From positions 1,484,684 to 1,548,683 of the forward strand of contig NZ_LFJC01000003.1 of NCBI RefSeq assembly GCF_002776695.1: a stretch of 64,000 nt of DNA, read 5' to 3'. Below are positions 54,278-62,970 of this stretch, piece after piece. The position numbers and the translations under genes were made by a program. Source of the stretch: Bradyrhizobium nitroreducens. Lineage in GTDB: Bacteria; Pseudomonadota; Alphaproteobacteria; Rhizobiales; Xanthobacteraceae. A model generated the notes under the pieces. It was not told where the DNA came from and searched no databases. It worked only from the letters and a program-made list of their open reading frames with translations. Each line of letters opens with the position of its first letter. The stretch's first letter is position 1.

Positions 54278-56482
54278 ATGTCGGCCGAAGCCGTAGCTCA
54301 ATTCGTCTCCGTGACACGGACCTCCGAACAGGTCGCGGAGCAGCCTTTCTACATTCCCATGACCGGGCCTGCCGCCCGACCGCGGCGGTCTCTCAAGCAC
54401 GACGACATGTTCATCGTGCTCGACAGCCATGGCGACATCGGTGCCTCCGCCGGCGGGCCGGACGGTCTGTTCCACCACGACACGCGCTATCTGGCGCGGC
54501 TGGAGCTCGTGCTCGACGATCTCCAGCCGCTGTTGCTCGGCTCCAATCTGCGCGACGACAATTCGGCGCTGACGGTTGACCTCACCAATCCCGACATCTA
54601 CCGGCAGAACAGCCTCGTTCTGCAAAAGGACCTGCTGCACATCGTGCGCACCATTTTCCTGTGGCGTGGCACCGCGTATCAGCGCATCGGCGTGCAGAAT
54701 CACGGTGACCGGCGCACCAGCTTCGAGCTGACGCTGCTGTTCGACAACGACTTTGCCGACCTGTTCGAGGTTCGCGGCGAGCGCCGCCCGCGCCGCGGGG
54801 TGGGCACGAGCAAGCTGCTCGGGCCGACCGACGTGCTGTTCGAATATCGCGGTCTCGACGACGTCGAGCGCACCACGGGCCTGCATCTCGATCCGCGTCC
54901 GACGCGACTGTCGGTCAATGCCGCGACCTGGCAGCTCGAGCTGGATCCGCATGAATCGAAATCGCTGTTCGTGGCCGTGTCCTGCAACCGCCCGATGGCG
55001 GAGAAGCCGGCGCGCTTCTTCCGGGGCCTGCTCGCCCATCGCCGCGAGATGCGCCAGTCCACCGTTGGCGCCGCCAGCATCGAGACCTCCAACAACATCT
55101 TCAACGAGGTGCTGTGCCAGGCCATGGCCGACCTCAACATGCTGATGACGGAGACGCCGCAGGGGCGTTATCCCTATGCCGGCATTCCCTGGTATTCGAC
55201 GACGTTCGGCCGCGACGGTCTGATCACCGCGCTCCAGATGCTGTGGGTCGATCCGCGGGTCGCCAAGGGCGTCCTGCGCCGGCTCGCGCATTTCCAGGCC
55301 CAGGCGACGGATCCGCTTGCCGATGCCGCGCCGGGCAAGATCCTGCATGAGATGCGCGGCGGAGAGATGGCGGCGCTGCGCGAGGTGCCATTCGCGCAAT
55401 ATTACGGCAGCGTCGATTCGACCGCGCTGTTCGTGCTGCTCGCCGGAAGCTATTTCGAACGCACCGGCGACGAGAAGACCCTGATCGAGCTGTGGCCGGC
55501 GATCGAGGCGGGGCTGGCCTGGATCGACGGTCCCGGCGATCCCGATCAGGACGGCTTCGTCGAATACCAGCGCGCGACCGAAAAGGGGCTGGCCAATCAG
55601 GGTTGGAAGGATTCGTATGACGCGATCTTCCACGCCGACGGCCAGCTCGCGGAAGGCAATATCGCACTCGCCGAAGTCCAGGGCTACGTCTACGCCGCCA
55701 AGCAGCTCGCTGCGCGTTGCGCCTTGCGGCTCGGCAAGCCGGACCGCGTGCGCAAGCTCGAGGCTGACGCCAGGGCGCTGGCCGAACGCTTCGAGAAGGC
55801 GTTCTGGTGTGAGGAGCTCGGCACCTATGCGCTCGCGCTCGACGGCAAGAAGCGGCCGTGCAAGGTGCGGACCTCGAACGCCGGTCAGGTCCTGTTCAGC
55901 GGTATGATCCGCGAGGACCGCGCCCGCCTCGTCGCCGCCGACCTGATGCGGCCGCATTTCTTCTCGGGCTGGGGTATCCGCACGGTCGCCGTCGGAGAGG
56001 TGCGCTACAACCCGATGTCCTATCATGACGGGTCGATCTGGCCGCACGACAACGCGCTGATCGCGCTCGGGCTCGCGCGCTATGGCCTCAAGCATTCGGT
56101 GGCGCACGTCTTCAAGGGACTGTTCGACGCGGCGACCTACATGGATCTGCGCCGGCTGCCCGAATTGTTCTGCGGCTTCCGGCGCGAGAAGCGGCGCGGC
56201 CCGACGCTCTATCCGGTCGCCTGCGCGCCGCAGGCCTGGGCCAGCGCGACGCCGTTCACGCTGCTGGAAGCGGCGCTCGGCCTCGAGTTCGACGTCGCAC
56301 GCGGCGAGATTCGCCTGCGCAACCCGCACCTGCCGGCGTTCCTCAACGAGGTGATCCTGCGCGATCTGCGCCTCGGCGAATCCAGCGTCGATCTTCGCGT
56401 CAGCCGCCACGGCGACGACGTGGCGCTGGAGGTGTTGCGCACGCGCGGCCAGATCCAGGTCTCGATCGTGCTGGCGCGCTAG
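54278..56482 (+). CDS. Amylo-alpha-1,6-glucosidase/glycogen-debranching family protein
   Basis: A 734-residue protein. The N-terminal domain (about residues 30-250) is the glycogen-debranching N-domain with FIVLDSHGDIGASAGGPDGLFHHDTRYLARLEL. The C-terminal (alpha/alpha)6 barrel contains PYAGIPWYSTTFGRDGLITALQMLW, YYGSVDSTALFVLLAGSYF, QGWKDSYDAIFHADG and YNPMSYHDGSIWPHDNALIALGLARYG, the family's acid-rich active site. It cleaves alpha-glucosidic links or related sugars; the natural polymer is uncertain. It follows the ABC gene by about 60 bases and precedes the PRC-barrel gene by 20. Confidence 0.88.
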   Translation: MSAEAVAQFVSVTRTSEQVAEQPFYIPMTGPAARPRRSLKHDDMFIVLDSHGDIGASAGGPDGLFHHDTRYLARLELVLDDLQPLLLGSNLRDDNSALTVDLTNPDIYRQNSLVLQKDLLHIVRTIFLWRGTAYQRIGVQNHGDRRTSFELTLLFDNDFADLFEVRGERRPRRGVGTSKLLGPTDVLFEYRGLDDVERTTGLHLDPRPTRLSVNAATWQLELDPHESKSLFVAVSCNRPMAEKPARFFRGLLAHRREMRQSTVGAASIETSNNIFNEVLCQAMADLNMLMTETPQGRYPYAGIPWYSTTFGRDGLITALQMLWVDPRVAKGVLRRLAHFQAQATDPLADAAPGKILHEMRGGEMAALREVPFAQYYGSVDSTALFVLLAGSYFERTGDEKTLIELWPAIEAGLAWIDGPGDPDQDGFVEYQRATEKGLANQGWKDSYDAIFHADGQLAEGNIALAEVQGYVYAAKQLAARCALRLGKPDRVRKLEADARALAERFEKAFWCEELGTYALALDGKKRPCKVRTSNAGQVLFSGMIREDRARLVAADLMRPHFFSGWGIRTVAVGEVRYNPMSYHDGSIWPHDNALIALGLARYGLKHSVAHVFKGLFDAATYMDLRRLPELFCGFRREKRRGPTLYPVACAPQAWASATPFTLLEAALGLEFDVARGEIRLRNPHLPAFLNEVILRDLRLGESSVDLRVSRHGDDVALEVLRTRGQIQVSIVLAR

Positions 56483-56502
56483 CGGCGCGCAAGGAGGACG
56501 TC

Positions 56503-57024
56503 ATGCGTGGGATAGCAGCATTGATCCTTGGTACGGCCGTCGTCGCGAGCCTGGCGGTCGCGACCGTGCGTGCCGCGGACGAGCCGCCCGTAGGCCAGAG
56601 TGAGGCCAATGCGCCGGCGACGGCCCAGCCGCCGGCCTCGACCGTCGCCGTGACGCCGAAGGATGCCGCCCCGCCGCCGTCGGTGACCATCATCGGCGCG
56701 AGCGAGGCCCATGGCGTGCTAGGCCGCGACGTGCGCAGCGCAGCCGGCGAGGACATGGGCCGCATCGTCGACGTCATCGTCGATCGCACCGGCCATGTGC
56801 GCGCGGCGGCGATCGATTTCGGCGGGTTTCTCGGCGTTGGCAGCCGCAAGATCGTGGTGGACTGGAACGCACTGCGCTTCGGCAAGATCGCCAACAAGAA
56901 GGACAGCATCACGCTGGAATTGACCAAGGCGCAGGTCGCGGCCGCGCCGGAATACAAGGAGGACACGCCGATCGTCGTGCTCGGTGCGTCCGGCAGCCTT
57001 CAACCGCTGCAAGCGATCCAGTGA
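56503..57024 (+). CDS. Exported PRC-barrel domain protein
   Basis: A 173-residue protein with a signal peptide (ALILGTAVVASLAVATVRA). A Pro/Ala-rich linker (residues 25-60) leads to a PRC-barrel (about 65-150), including GVLGRDVRSAAGEDMGRIVDVIVDRTGHVRAAAIDFGGFLGVGSRKIVVDW. PRC-barrels are small binding domains found in stress and ribosome-related proteins; this one acts in the envelope. GGAGG precedes the ATG. It is flanked closely by the debranching-type gene and an MFS gene. Confidence 0.85.
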   Translation: MRGIAALILGTAVVASLAVATVRAADEPPVGQSEANAPATAQPPASTVAVTPKDAAPPPSVTIIGASEAHGVLGRDVRSAAGEDMGRIVDVIVDRTGHVRAAAIDFGGFLGVGSRKIVVDWNALRFGKIANKKDSITLELTKAQVAAAPEYKEDTPIVVLGASGSLQPLQAIQ

Positions 57025-57047
57025 GGCGCAGGGAGGGATGACCGCCT

Positions 57048-58337
57048 GTGCTGTTGTCGAGGAAGCCCAACCGTGCAGATCGCGAAGGCCGCGTTGAACA
57101 GGACAACGTCGCCGCGCCACCGGCCGCCGGCATTCCGGCGCCGTCGCGCCGGAGCTTGCGCGGTCTCGATTGGTTCATCTTCTTCCTCGCCGACGTGCAG
57201 ACCGGGTTCGGCCCCTTCATCGCGGTCTATCTGACCACGCAGAAATGGACCCAGGTCGAGATCGGTCTCGTGCTGTCGATCGGCGGCATCGTCGCCCTGA
57301 TCGGGCAGATGCCGGGCGGCGCGATCATCGACGCCGCCAAATCGGAGCGTCTGGTCGCGGGGCTCGCGATCGCGACCATCGGGGCTTGCGCGCTGGCCTA
57401 TGCCGCAATGCCGATCTTCCCGGTCGTGGTGGCCGCCGCTACCCTGCATGCGGCGGCGAGCTGTGTGCTCGGGCCGGCGATTGCGGCGATCAGCCTTGGC
57501 CTGGTCGGCCCGCTCGCGATCGGCGAGCGGCTCGGCCGCAACGCGCGCTTCGCCTCCCTCGGCAACGGCGTCGCGGCGGCCGTGATGGGCACCGCGGGAT
57601 ATCTGTTGTCGAGCCGCTCGGTGTTCCTGGTCACTTTCCTGCTCGCGATCCCGACCCTGATCGCGCTCTCGTACATCCGCGAGAAGGAGGTCGACATCGC
57701 CCGCTGTCACGGCGAGATGCCGCGCGAATCGGCAGATCGCGGCGACACCAACATCTGGCATCTGATCCGGCAGCGTCCGCTCATCGTCTTCGCCCTCAGC
57801 GTTCTGCTGTTGCAGCTGGCGAACGCTTCCATGATGCCGCTGATGGCAAGCGCGGTGACGGCGCGGTCCGCCCAATGGGCGACGGTGCTCGTCGCCTTTT
57901 GCATCGTGGTTCCCCAGGCGATCGTGGCCCTGCTGTCGCCGACGGTGGGGCGCAAGGCACAGCTCTGGGGCCGGCGGCCGCTGCTGCTGATCGGTTTCGG
58001 CGCGCTGGCGATTCGCGGTTTGTTGTTCGCGACCGTGCGCGACCCGTATCTCCTGGTGCTCGTGCAAGTGTTTGACGGCATTACCGCGGCGGTATTCGCG
58101 GTCATGATCCCGCTGATCGTCGCCGACGTCGCCTTCGGCAGCGGCCATTTCAACCTGGCGCAGGGCATTGTCGGCACCGCGACCGGCATCGGCGCGTCCC
58201 TGAGCACGGTGCTCGGCGGCTATGTCAGCGACAAGTTCGGCAACGCGACCGCCTTCATCGGGCTGTCCGGCGTTGCCGCGACCGGGCTGCTGCTGATTCT
58301 CTTGGTGATGCCGGAGACGCGGCGCACCGTGCGATAG
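57048..58337 (+). CDS. MFS transporter
   Basis: A 429-residue 12-helix transporter. RSLRGLDWFIFFLADVQTGFGPFIAVYLT opens helix 1. GGIVALIGQMPGGAIIDAAKSERL contains the loop 2-3 motif, VFDGITAAVFAVMIPLIVADV helix 10 and GYVSDKFGNATAF a second loop motif. It starts with GTG (57048) preceded by GGGAGGGATG. Cargo unknown. Separated from the PRC-barrel gene by 23 bases. Confidence 0.85.
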   Translation: MLLSRKPNRADREGRVEQDNVAAPPAAGIPAPSRRSLRGLDWFIFFLADVQTGFGPFIAVYLTTQKWTQVEIGLVLSIGGIVALIGQMPGGAIIDAAKSERLVAGLAIATIGACALAYAAMPIFPVVVAAATLHAAASCVLGPAIAAISLGLVGPLAIGERLGRNARFASLGNGVAAAVMGTAGYLLSSRSVFLVTFLLAIPTLIALSYIREKEVDIARCHGEMPRESADRGDTNIWHLIRQRPLIVFALSVLLLQLANASMMPLMASAVTARSAQWATVLVAFCIVVPQAIVALLSPTVGRKAQLWGRRPLLLIGFGALAIRGLLFATVRDPYLLVLVQVFDGITAAVFAVMIPLIVADVAFGSGHFNLAQGIVGTATGIGASLSTVLGGYVSDKFGNATAFIGLSGVAATGLLLILLVMPETRRTVR

Positions 58338-58344
58338 CCGCAAA

Positions 58345-58376
58345 GGAAAAGCCGGCCGAAGCGAGTTCGGCCGGCC
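58345..58376 (-). terminator. Terminator after fixK2 and the MFS gene
   Basis: A perfect 10-base stem (GCCGGCCGAA, loop GCGAG, TTCGGCCGGC) at 58351-58375 lies between the converging genes. On the minus strand it is followed by TTTTCCTTT, fitting an end of the fixK2 transcript. Confidence 0.7.
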
Positions 58377-58397
58377 AAGTCACGGGGGAGAAACCGA

Positions 58398-59096
58398 TCA
58401 GGCGTCGAGATGCTGCAGGCGCTGGCGATTGCGCAGCACGATCTGGCGGGCGCCGGAGAAACCGAGAATGCCCTGGGCGTGAAGCTGCGACAGCGCGCGC
58501 GACACGGTTTCGAGCGTGAGGCCGAGATAGTCGCCGATGTCGCGTCGGCACATCGGCAGGGCCATCATGCCGGCAACGGCGAGGCGACGGTCCATTTCGA
58601 GCAGGAAGGTCGCAACGCGCTCCATCGCGGTCTTGCGACCCAGCAGCAGCATGTGGTCCTCGGCGTGGCGAAGCTCGCCGGCCGTCATGGCCCAGAGCTT
58701 GCGGGCAACCTGGACGTCGGTGGCTGCCGCCTTCTCAAGGCTGGCGCGCTTCACGAGGCGCACGGTGGTGTCGATGATCGCTTCGGCAGCAAGACGGTGC
58801 GCGGGACCAGATTCGAGGCCGAACACGTCGCCGGGAAGATGGAAGGCGCCGATCTGGCGGCGGCCGTCGGACAGGAGCTTGTAGCTGCTGACCGCGCCGG
58901 TGACGACCTGGTAGACATATTCGGCCGGCTCGTCCTCGCCGTAGATCTCCTCGTCCTTGCGGTAGGAGAATTCCGTGGCGACCAGGCCCACATGGCCGGT
59001 GATGGCGCCGAACTGGTCGGCGACGGGATGGGCGGGAGCAATCTTGCCAACGATCTGGGTGTTGATCGCTTGGGTGTTGAGTGTCTGGGTGAGCAT
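58398..59096 (-). CDS. fixK2: Crp/Fnr-family regulator FixK2
   Basis: A 232-residue transcription factor. The N-terminal cyclic-nucleotide-type beta-roll lacks the Fnr iron-sulfur cysteines. The C-terminal helix-turn-helix reads CRRDIGDYLGLTLETVSRALSQL, whose recognition helix carries the E..SR pattern that reads TTGA half-sites. With the start at 59096 the protein is 232 residues and the redox cysteine falls at residue 183, matching B. japonicum FixK2; an ATG three codons upstream (59105) is the alternative. It activates microaerobic genes such as fixNOQP. Upstream lies a FixJ-type site. Confidence 0.92.
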   Translation of the reverse strand: MLTQTLNTQAINTQIVGKIAPAHPVADQFGAITGHVGLVATEFSYRKDEEIYGEDEPAEYVYQVVTGAVSSYKLLSDGRRQIGAFHLPGDVFGLESGPAHRLAAEAIIDTTVRLVKRASLEKAAATDVQVARKLWAMTAGELRHAEDHMLLLGRKTAMERVATFLLEMDRRLAVAGMMALPMCRRDIGDYLGLTLETVSRALSQLHAQGILGFSGARQIVLRNRQRLQHLDA

Positions 59097-59180
59097 CTGC
59101 GCCATCTCCGTTGTGATGGCGCTTTGGTACGCGGTATCCGGGGCTTCGAAAATTTAGAGCGATATCTTAAGGGGGTTGCC

Positions 59181-59188
59181 TTACGTAG
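59181..59188. promoter_or_regulatory. Candidate FixJ-binding box before fixK2
   Basis: TTACGTAG, followed by AATTCCGG, lies 85-92 bases before the fixK2 start. It resembles FixJ target sites described for rhizobial fixK promoters (TTAxGTAG-type, GTAAGTAG-TTTCCC in Sinorhizobium). Orientation relative to fixK2 is reverse, so the call is tentative. Confidence 0.45.
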
Positions 59189-59280
59189 AATTCCGGAGGT
59201 CGGACCCCGATCCGCACCCGTTCGGCCGCGCGGGCAAGTGCATCCCGCGATATTCAAAAAAAGCTAGATCAAACAGAGGA

Positions 59281-59694
59281 TTAGTTGGAGCGATCCTGGA
59301 TCGCCCTGCGGATGCGCTTGACCAGATTCTCGTCAAGAAGGGGCTTCAAGACCACGTCCTTGACGCCAACCGCCGCAGCCCGGGCCGAAATGTTCTCGTC
59401 CGGATAGCCGGTGATCAAGATTACGGGCGTGCTGCCATAGGTCTCGCGCAGGCGGCCGGCCAGATCGATGCCGTTGATGTCAGGCATCTTGTAGTCGATG
59501 ACGTAGCAATCCGCCCCGTGCGCGCTGCCCGCATTGAGCAGCGCGGTGCCGCTCCTGAAAGTCCGCACGGCAAAGCCGTCGGTTTCCAGCAGGAACCGCA
59601 GAGAGCCCAGAACGGCGGCATCATCATCGACCACATAGACGGTGGGGAGCGCTGACGATGGCGGCCGCTCAATATGTGAACTGACCTCAATCAT
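59281..59694 (-). CDS. Single-domain response regulator between fixJ and fixK2
   Basis: A 137-residue receiver-only protein. Acidic pocket DDD at 23-25, phosphate-accepting Asp67 in YVIDYKMPD, Thr in LITGY (residue 95) and Lys117 in VVLKPLL are all present. It has no output domain, so it would signal by protein binding or compete for FixL phosphate. A receiver gene occupies the same place in B. japonicum. A TTGA-N6-TCAA FixK2-type box lies about 40 bases before its start codon, suggesting feedback control. Confidence 0.88.
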   Translation of the reverse strand: MIEVSSHIERPPSSALPTVYVVDDDAAVLGSLRFLLETDGFAVRTFRSGTALLNAGSAHGADCYVIDYKMPDINGIDLAGRLRETYGSTPVILITGYPDENISARAAAVGVKDVVLKPLLDENLVKRIRRAIQDRSN

Positions 59695-59727
59695 ACTGCA
59701 TGGCTAGCATGGCGCCGGAATGCGGCC

Positions 59728-59741
59728 TTGACTTGCCTCAA
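59728..59741 (-). promoter_or_regulatory. Candidate FixK2 box upstream of the receiver gene
   Basis: TTGACTTGCCTCAA matches the FixK2 box TTG(A/C)-N6-(T/G)CAA exactly, with both TTGA and TCAA arms. Its centre is about 40 bases before the ATG at 59694. If it acted at -41.5, transcription would begin at or next to the start codon. Confidence 0.55.
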
Positions 59742-59766
59742 TCCGGCCTGCCTCAGTTGACCAGCC

Positions 59767-60384
59767 TCAGTCGTTGAGCATGCCGGCGCGCATCGCCAGC
59801 CGGACCAGCTCCGACAGGCTGTTGGCCTGCATCTTGGTCATGACGTTGGCCCGGTAGACCTCGATGGTGCGCGGGCTGATGTCGTATTCGCGGGCGATCA
59901 GCTTGTTCGACAGGCCCGCGATCAGCCCTTCCATGACCTGGCGCTCCCGGGGGCTCAAGGAGGCCACGCGGGCGGTGATGTCCTGCGCGACGGCTTCGTT
60001 CTTGGCGGCGGGCTCTGCCTGGCGGATCGCCGACTCGATCATCGCGGTGAGACGGTCGTCATCGAACGGCTTTTCCAGGAAATCGACCGCCCCGAGCTTC
60101 ATCGCCTCGACCGCGAGCGGCACGTCGCCATGACCGGTCATGATCAGGATCGGGAATGTGCTTTGCTGCGCCTTCATCCGCTTCAGGAGCTCGATCCCGT
60201 CGAGGCCGGGCATGCGCACGTCGGAGACGACGCAGCCGAAGCCGAGGCCGGGCAGGGCATCGAGAAAGGCGAGTGCGTCATCGAACAGCGTGACGCCAAA
60301 TCCGGCGGACTCCAGCAGGAAATTGAGCGAATCGCGCATCGCTGCGTCGTCGTCGATGACGTAGACATGTCCCTTGGTCGCCAT
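59767..60384 (-). CDS. fixJ: Two-component response regulator FixJ
   Basis: A 205-residue regulator. The receiver domain (1-125) has acidic residues DDD at 11-13, phosphate-accepting Asp55 in CVVSDVRMPG and Lys in LEKPF. The LuxR-type helix-turn-helix (about 140-200) reads LSPRERQVMEGLIAGLSNKLIAREYDISPRTIEVYRANVMTKM. Phosphorylated by FixL under low oxygen, it activates fixK2. Its start lies four bases after the fixL stop. Confidence 0.94.
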   Translation of the reverse strand: MATKGHVYVIDDDAAMRDSLNFLLESAGFGVTLFDDALAFLDALPGLGFGCVVSDVRMPGLDGIELLKRMKAQQSTFPILIMTGHGDVPLAVEAMKLGAVDFLEKPFDDDRLTAMIESAIRQAEPAAKNEAVAQDITARVASLSPRERQVMEGLIAGLSNKLIAREYDISPRTIEVYRANVMTKMQANSLSELVRLAMRAGMLND

Positions 60385-60387
60385 GAA

Positions 60388-61905
60388 TCAGCTTTCGTCG
60401 GTTGCCGGCAGGGTGAAGCGGAATGTCGCGCCGCCCGATGCATTGTTCTCGGCCCACATGCGGCCGCCGTGTGCCTCGATGATCGAGCGGCTGATGGAGA
60501 GCCCAACGCCCATGCCGGTGTCTTTGGTGGTGAAGAAGGTCTGGAACAGGTTTGGAATGACGTCGTCCCGGAAGCCGGTGCCGGAGTCGGAAACCTCCAC
60601 CTCGATCATGCCGTCGCCGACGCGGGTGTTGGCGACGACGAGCTCGCGCCGCGGCGACTGCGCCATCGCCTCCAACGCGTTGCGGAACAGATTGACCAGC
60701 ACCTGCTGAATCTGCACCCGGTCGGCAAGGACGAGATCGGCGTCCGGATCGAGGCTGAAGCGGAGCTGCACGTTCTGCTCGCGTGCGCCGGCGAGCCCGA
60801 GCGCGCCGGCCTCCTCGATCAGCTTGGACAGGCTCTCGACCCGCTTCTCCGATTCGCCGCGAGAGACGAAGTCGCGCAGGCGTCGGATGATCTGGCCGGC
60901 GCGCAAGGCCTGCTCCGCCGCGCGGTCCAGCGCGCTTTCGACCTTCGGTGAGTTGGGATCGCTGCTCCCGGCGAGCAGGCGCCGCGATCCCTTCATGTAA
61001 TTGCTGATCGCCGCCAGCGGCTGGTTGAGCTCGTGGGCGAGCGCGGAGGCCATTTCGCCCATCGCGGTCAGCCGCGAGACGTGGACGAGCTCGGCCTGCA
61101 ATTCCTGCAGCCGGGCCTGGGTCTGCTGGTGCTCGGTGAGGTCGCGGACGAAGCCCGTGAAATAGGGCTCGCCGCCGGATTCCATCTCGCCGATCGACAG
61201 GTGCATTGGAAAGGTCGTGCCGTCGCGGCGCTTGCCGGTCACGATGCGGCCGATGCCGATGATGTGCGGATCGTTTGTGGTGCGGTAACGGGCGATGTAG
61301 TCGTCGTGGCGGCTGCGATCGGGCTCCGGCATCAGGATGCTGACGTTCTGGCCGATCGCCTCGTGCTCCAACCAGCCGAACAGGCGCTCCGCGGCCGTGC
61401 TGAAGAGCTGCATGATGCCGTGACCGTCGATCACGATCATGGCGTCGGGAATGGTGTGGAGAATGGAGCGGAGGTGGGTTTCGCGGGTGCGCAGCGCCTC
61501 CTCGACCTGCTTTTCCTCGTCGACGTCGAGAAAGATGCCGCTGAGATGACGGGCCGCGCCGGCTTCGTCCCGAATGACCCCGGCCCGGGCGCGGATCCAC
61601 TGCCCGTTGCCGGAGGCATTCGCCACCCTGAAAGACACGTCGAAGCTGCCGCCGCGCTCGGAGACGCGCTTGATTGCGCTCTCGACCCGCTCCCTGTCCG
61701 CGGGCTGAAGCCGCGACAGGAAGAGCTCGTAGGTCGCTGGCTGATCCCGCTCGATCCCGAGCAGAGCCCTGGTGGTGTCGGACCAGTCCAATGCCCGTGT
61801 CGCGAGGTCGAGATCCCAGGTGCCGACGCCAAACCCTTCGATCCGAACGCGAAAACGTTCGCCCCGACCATCGTCGTGCAAGTGCGTTACGCGGGTCGGC
61901 GACAA
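60388..61905 (-). CDS. fixL: Oxygen-sensing histidine kinase FixL
   Basis: A 505-residue haem sensor. An N-terminal PAS (about 20-130) precedes the haem PAS (about 140-255), where His200 (SRHDDYIARY) is the proximal haem ligand and Arg220 (IGIGRIV) the oxygen-contacting Arg. The kinase domain has His291 in LAHELNQPL and the ATP-binding N, G1 and G2 boxes (LVNLFRNALEAM, VSDSGTGF, GMGVGLSISRSIIEAHGG). Numbers agree with B. japonicum FixL. No membrane segments, as expected for that species. Oxygen binding inhibits the kinase; under microaerobiosis it phosphorylates FixJ. Confidence 0.96.
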   Translation of the reverse strand: MSPTRVTHLHDDGRGERFRVRIEGFGVGTWDLDLATRALDWSDTTRALLGIERDQPATYELFLSRLQPADRERVESAIKRVSERGGSFDVSFRVANASGNGQWIRARAGVIRDEAGAARHLSGIFLDVDEEKQVEEALRTRETHLRSILHTIPDAMIVIDGHGIMQLFSTAAERLFGWLEHEAIGQNVSILMPEPDRSRHDDYIARYRTTNDPHIIGIGRIVTGKRRDGTTFPMHLSIGEMESGGEPYFTGFVRDLTEHQQTQARLQELQAELVHVSRLTAMGEMASALAHELNQPLAAISNYMKGSRRLLAGSSDPNSPKVESALDRAAEQALRAGQIIRRLRDFVSRGESEKRVESLSKLIEEAGALGLAGAREQNVQLRFSLDPDADLVLADRVQIQQVLVNLFRNALEAMAQSPRRELVVANTRVGDGMIEVEVSDSGTGFRDDVIPNLFQTFFTTKDTGMGVGLSISRSIIEAHGGRMWAENNASGGATFRFTLPATDES

Positions 61906-62031
61906 GTGATGCTCCTATTCTGATGCGGCGGCTCCGGACGCGGTTACCGCTCCCTAATGTCGCTCAAGGCGGGGTCGGTGGCAAGTTCCGTCGCTTGCGG
62001 ATTGACGGCAGGCCGGGCGCCGGCGGCCTCC

Positions 62032-62045
62032 TTGATCTATCTCAT
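62032..62045 (+). promoter_or_regulatory. Degenerate FixK2-type box before usp
   Basis: TTGATCTATCTCAT keeps 8 of 10 fixed positions of TTGAT-N4-ATCAA, about 60 bases before the usp ATG. The left arm is perfect and the right arm reads CTCAT. Suggests low-oxygen control of the usp-CBS pair but is not proof. Confidence 0.35.
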
Positions 62046-62102
62046 CTCCAAGTGCGGAGGCCGGCGTAGATTTCATCAAGGTTTCTGCACTGGAGAATTC
62101 CG

Positions 62103-62936
62103 ATGACATACGCGACGGTGATGGTCAGCCTGGCGCTCGACCAGTCCAACGAAGCGCGTCTTCAGGTCGCGGGCGAGCTCGCCGAACGATTCGAGGCGGC
62201 CATCGTCGGGGTCGCCGCGGCACAGTTCGCACCGCCGCTCTATTTCACCGACGGCGCCGAGGCGCAAGCGGTGATCGACGAGGGCGAAGCCTCGGTCAAG
62301 CGGCGGCTGGCTGGCCTCGAGGCGCAATTCCGGGCCGCGACCAAGAATCGCGGCGGACATGCCGAGTGGCGCAGCGCCATGGACTTTCCGGCGCGATTCG
62401 CCCTGGCGCAGGCGCGCTGCGCCGACATCGTCGTGAGCGGCGGGCAGAGCCCGGCCTTCTCCGATGCGTTCGCGCTTGCAAGCCCCAAGGATCTGGTGAT
62501 GCAGGCCGGCCGTCCGCTTCTCGTCGTCCCCGACCGGGTCAACTGGCTCGACCTGCGCAGCGTGCTGGTGGCGTGGAAGGACACGCCGGAGGCGCGGCGG
62601 GCGGTGGCCGATGCGCTGCCGATGCTGCGCAAGGCGAGGGACGTCACCATCGCCGCAATTCCGGAGCGCGACGACGACCGTTCGGTCGTGACGGCAGGCG
62701 TCACCGACGTTGCCGCCTGGCTCGCCCGTCACGGCGTCGCCGCGACGGCGCGAATCTGCGAAGGCGCCCGGAACGAGACCACCGCCGCGCAGCTGGAGAA
62801 AGTCGCCGGCGATGTCGATGCCGGCCTGATCGTAGCGGGCGCCTATGGTCATTCGAGATTTCGTGAACTGATCCTGGGAGGCGTCACCCAATATCTGGTC
62901 ACGCAGACTGCCCGCAGCGTGCTGCTGTCGCATTGA
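62103..62936 (+). CDS. Universal stress protein
   Basis: A 277-residue UspA-family protein with two tandem domains (about 1-145 and 146-277). The second ends with the nucleotide-binding signature GAYGHSRFRELILGG, typical of ATP-binding Usp; the first domain's equivalent is degenerate. No signal peptide, so cytoplasmic. It lies between fixL and fixN with a possible FixK2 site, so it is probably made under low oxygen. The CBS-domain gene follows after 34 bases. Confidence 0.9.
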   Translation: MTYATVMVSLALDQSNEARLQVAGELAERFEAAIVGVAAAQFAPPLYFTDGAEAQAVIDEGEASVKRRLAGLEAQFRAATKNRGGHAEWRSAMDFPARFALAQARCADIVVSGGQSPAFSDAFALASPKDLVMQAGRPLLVVPDRVNWLDLRSVLVAWKDTPEARRAVADALPMLRKARDVTIAAIPERDDDRSVVTAGVTDVAAWLARHGVAATARICEGARNETTAAQLEKVAGDVDAGLIVAGAYGHSRFRELILGGVTQYLVTQTARSVLLSH

Positions 62937-62970
62937 CGGCCGGCCGGAATCGAATCGAGGAGGACGCGCC

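Noticed and set aside
57038..57047. ATG at 57038 as start of the MFS gene
   Set aside because: It has a good ribosome site but is in another frame; the GTG at 57048 is in frame.
59269..59276. ATCAA near the receiver stop as a FixK box
   Set aside because: No matching TTGAT arm at the required distance.
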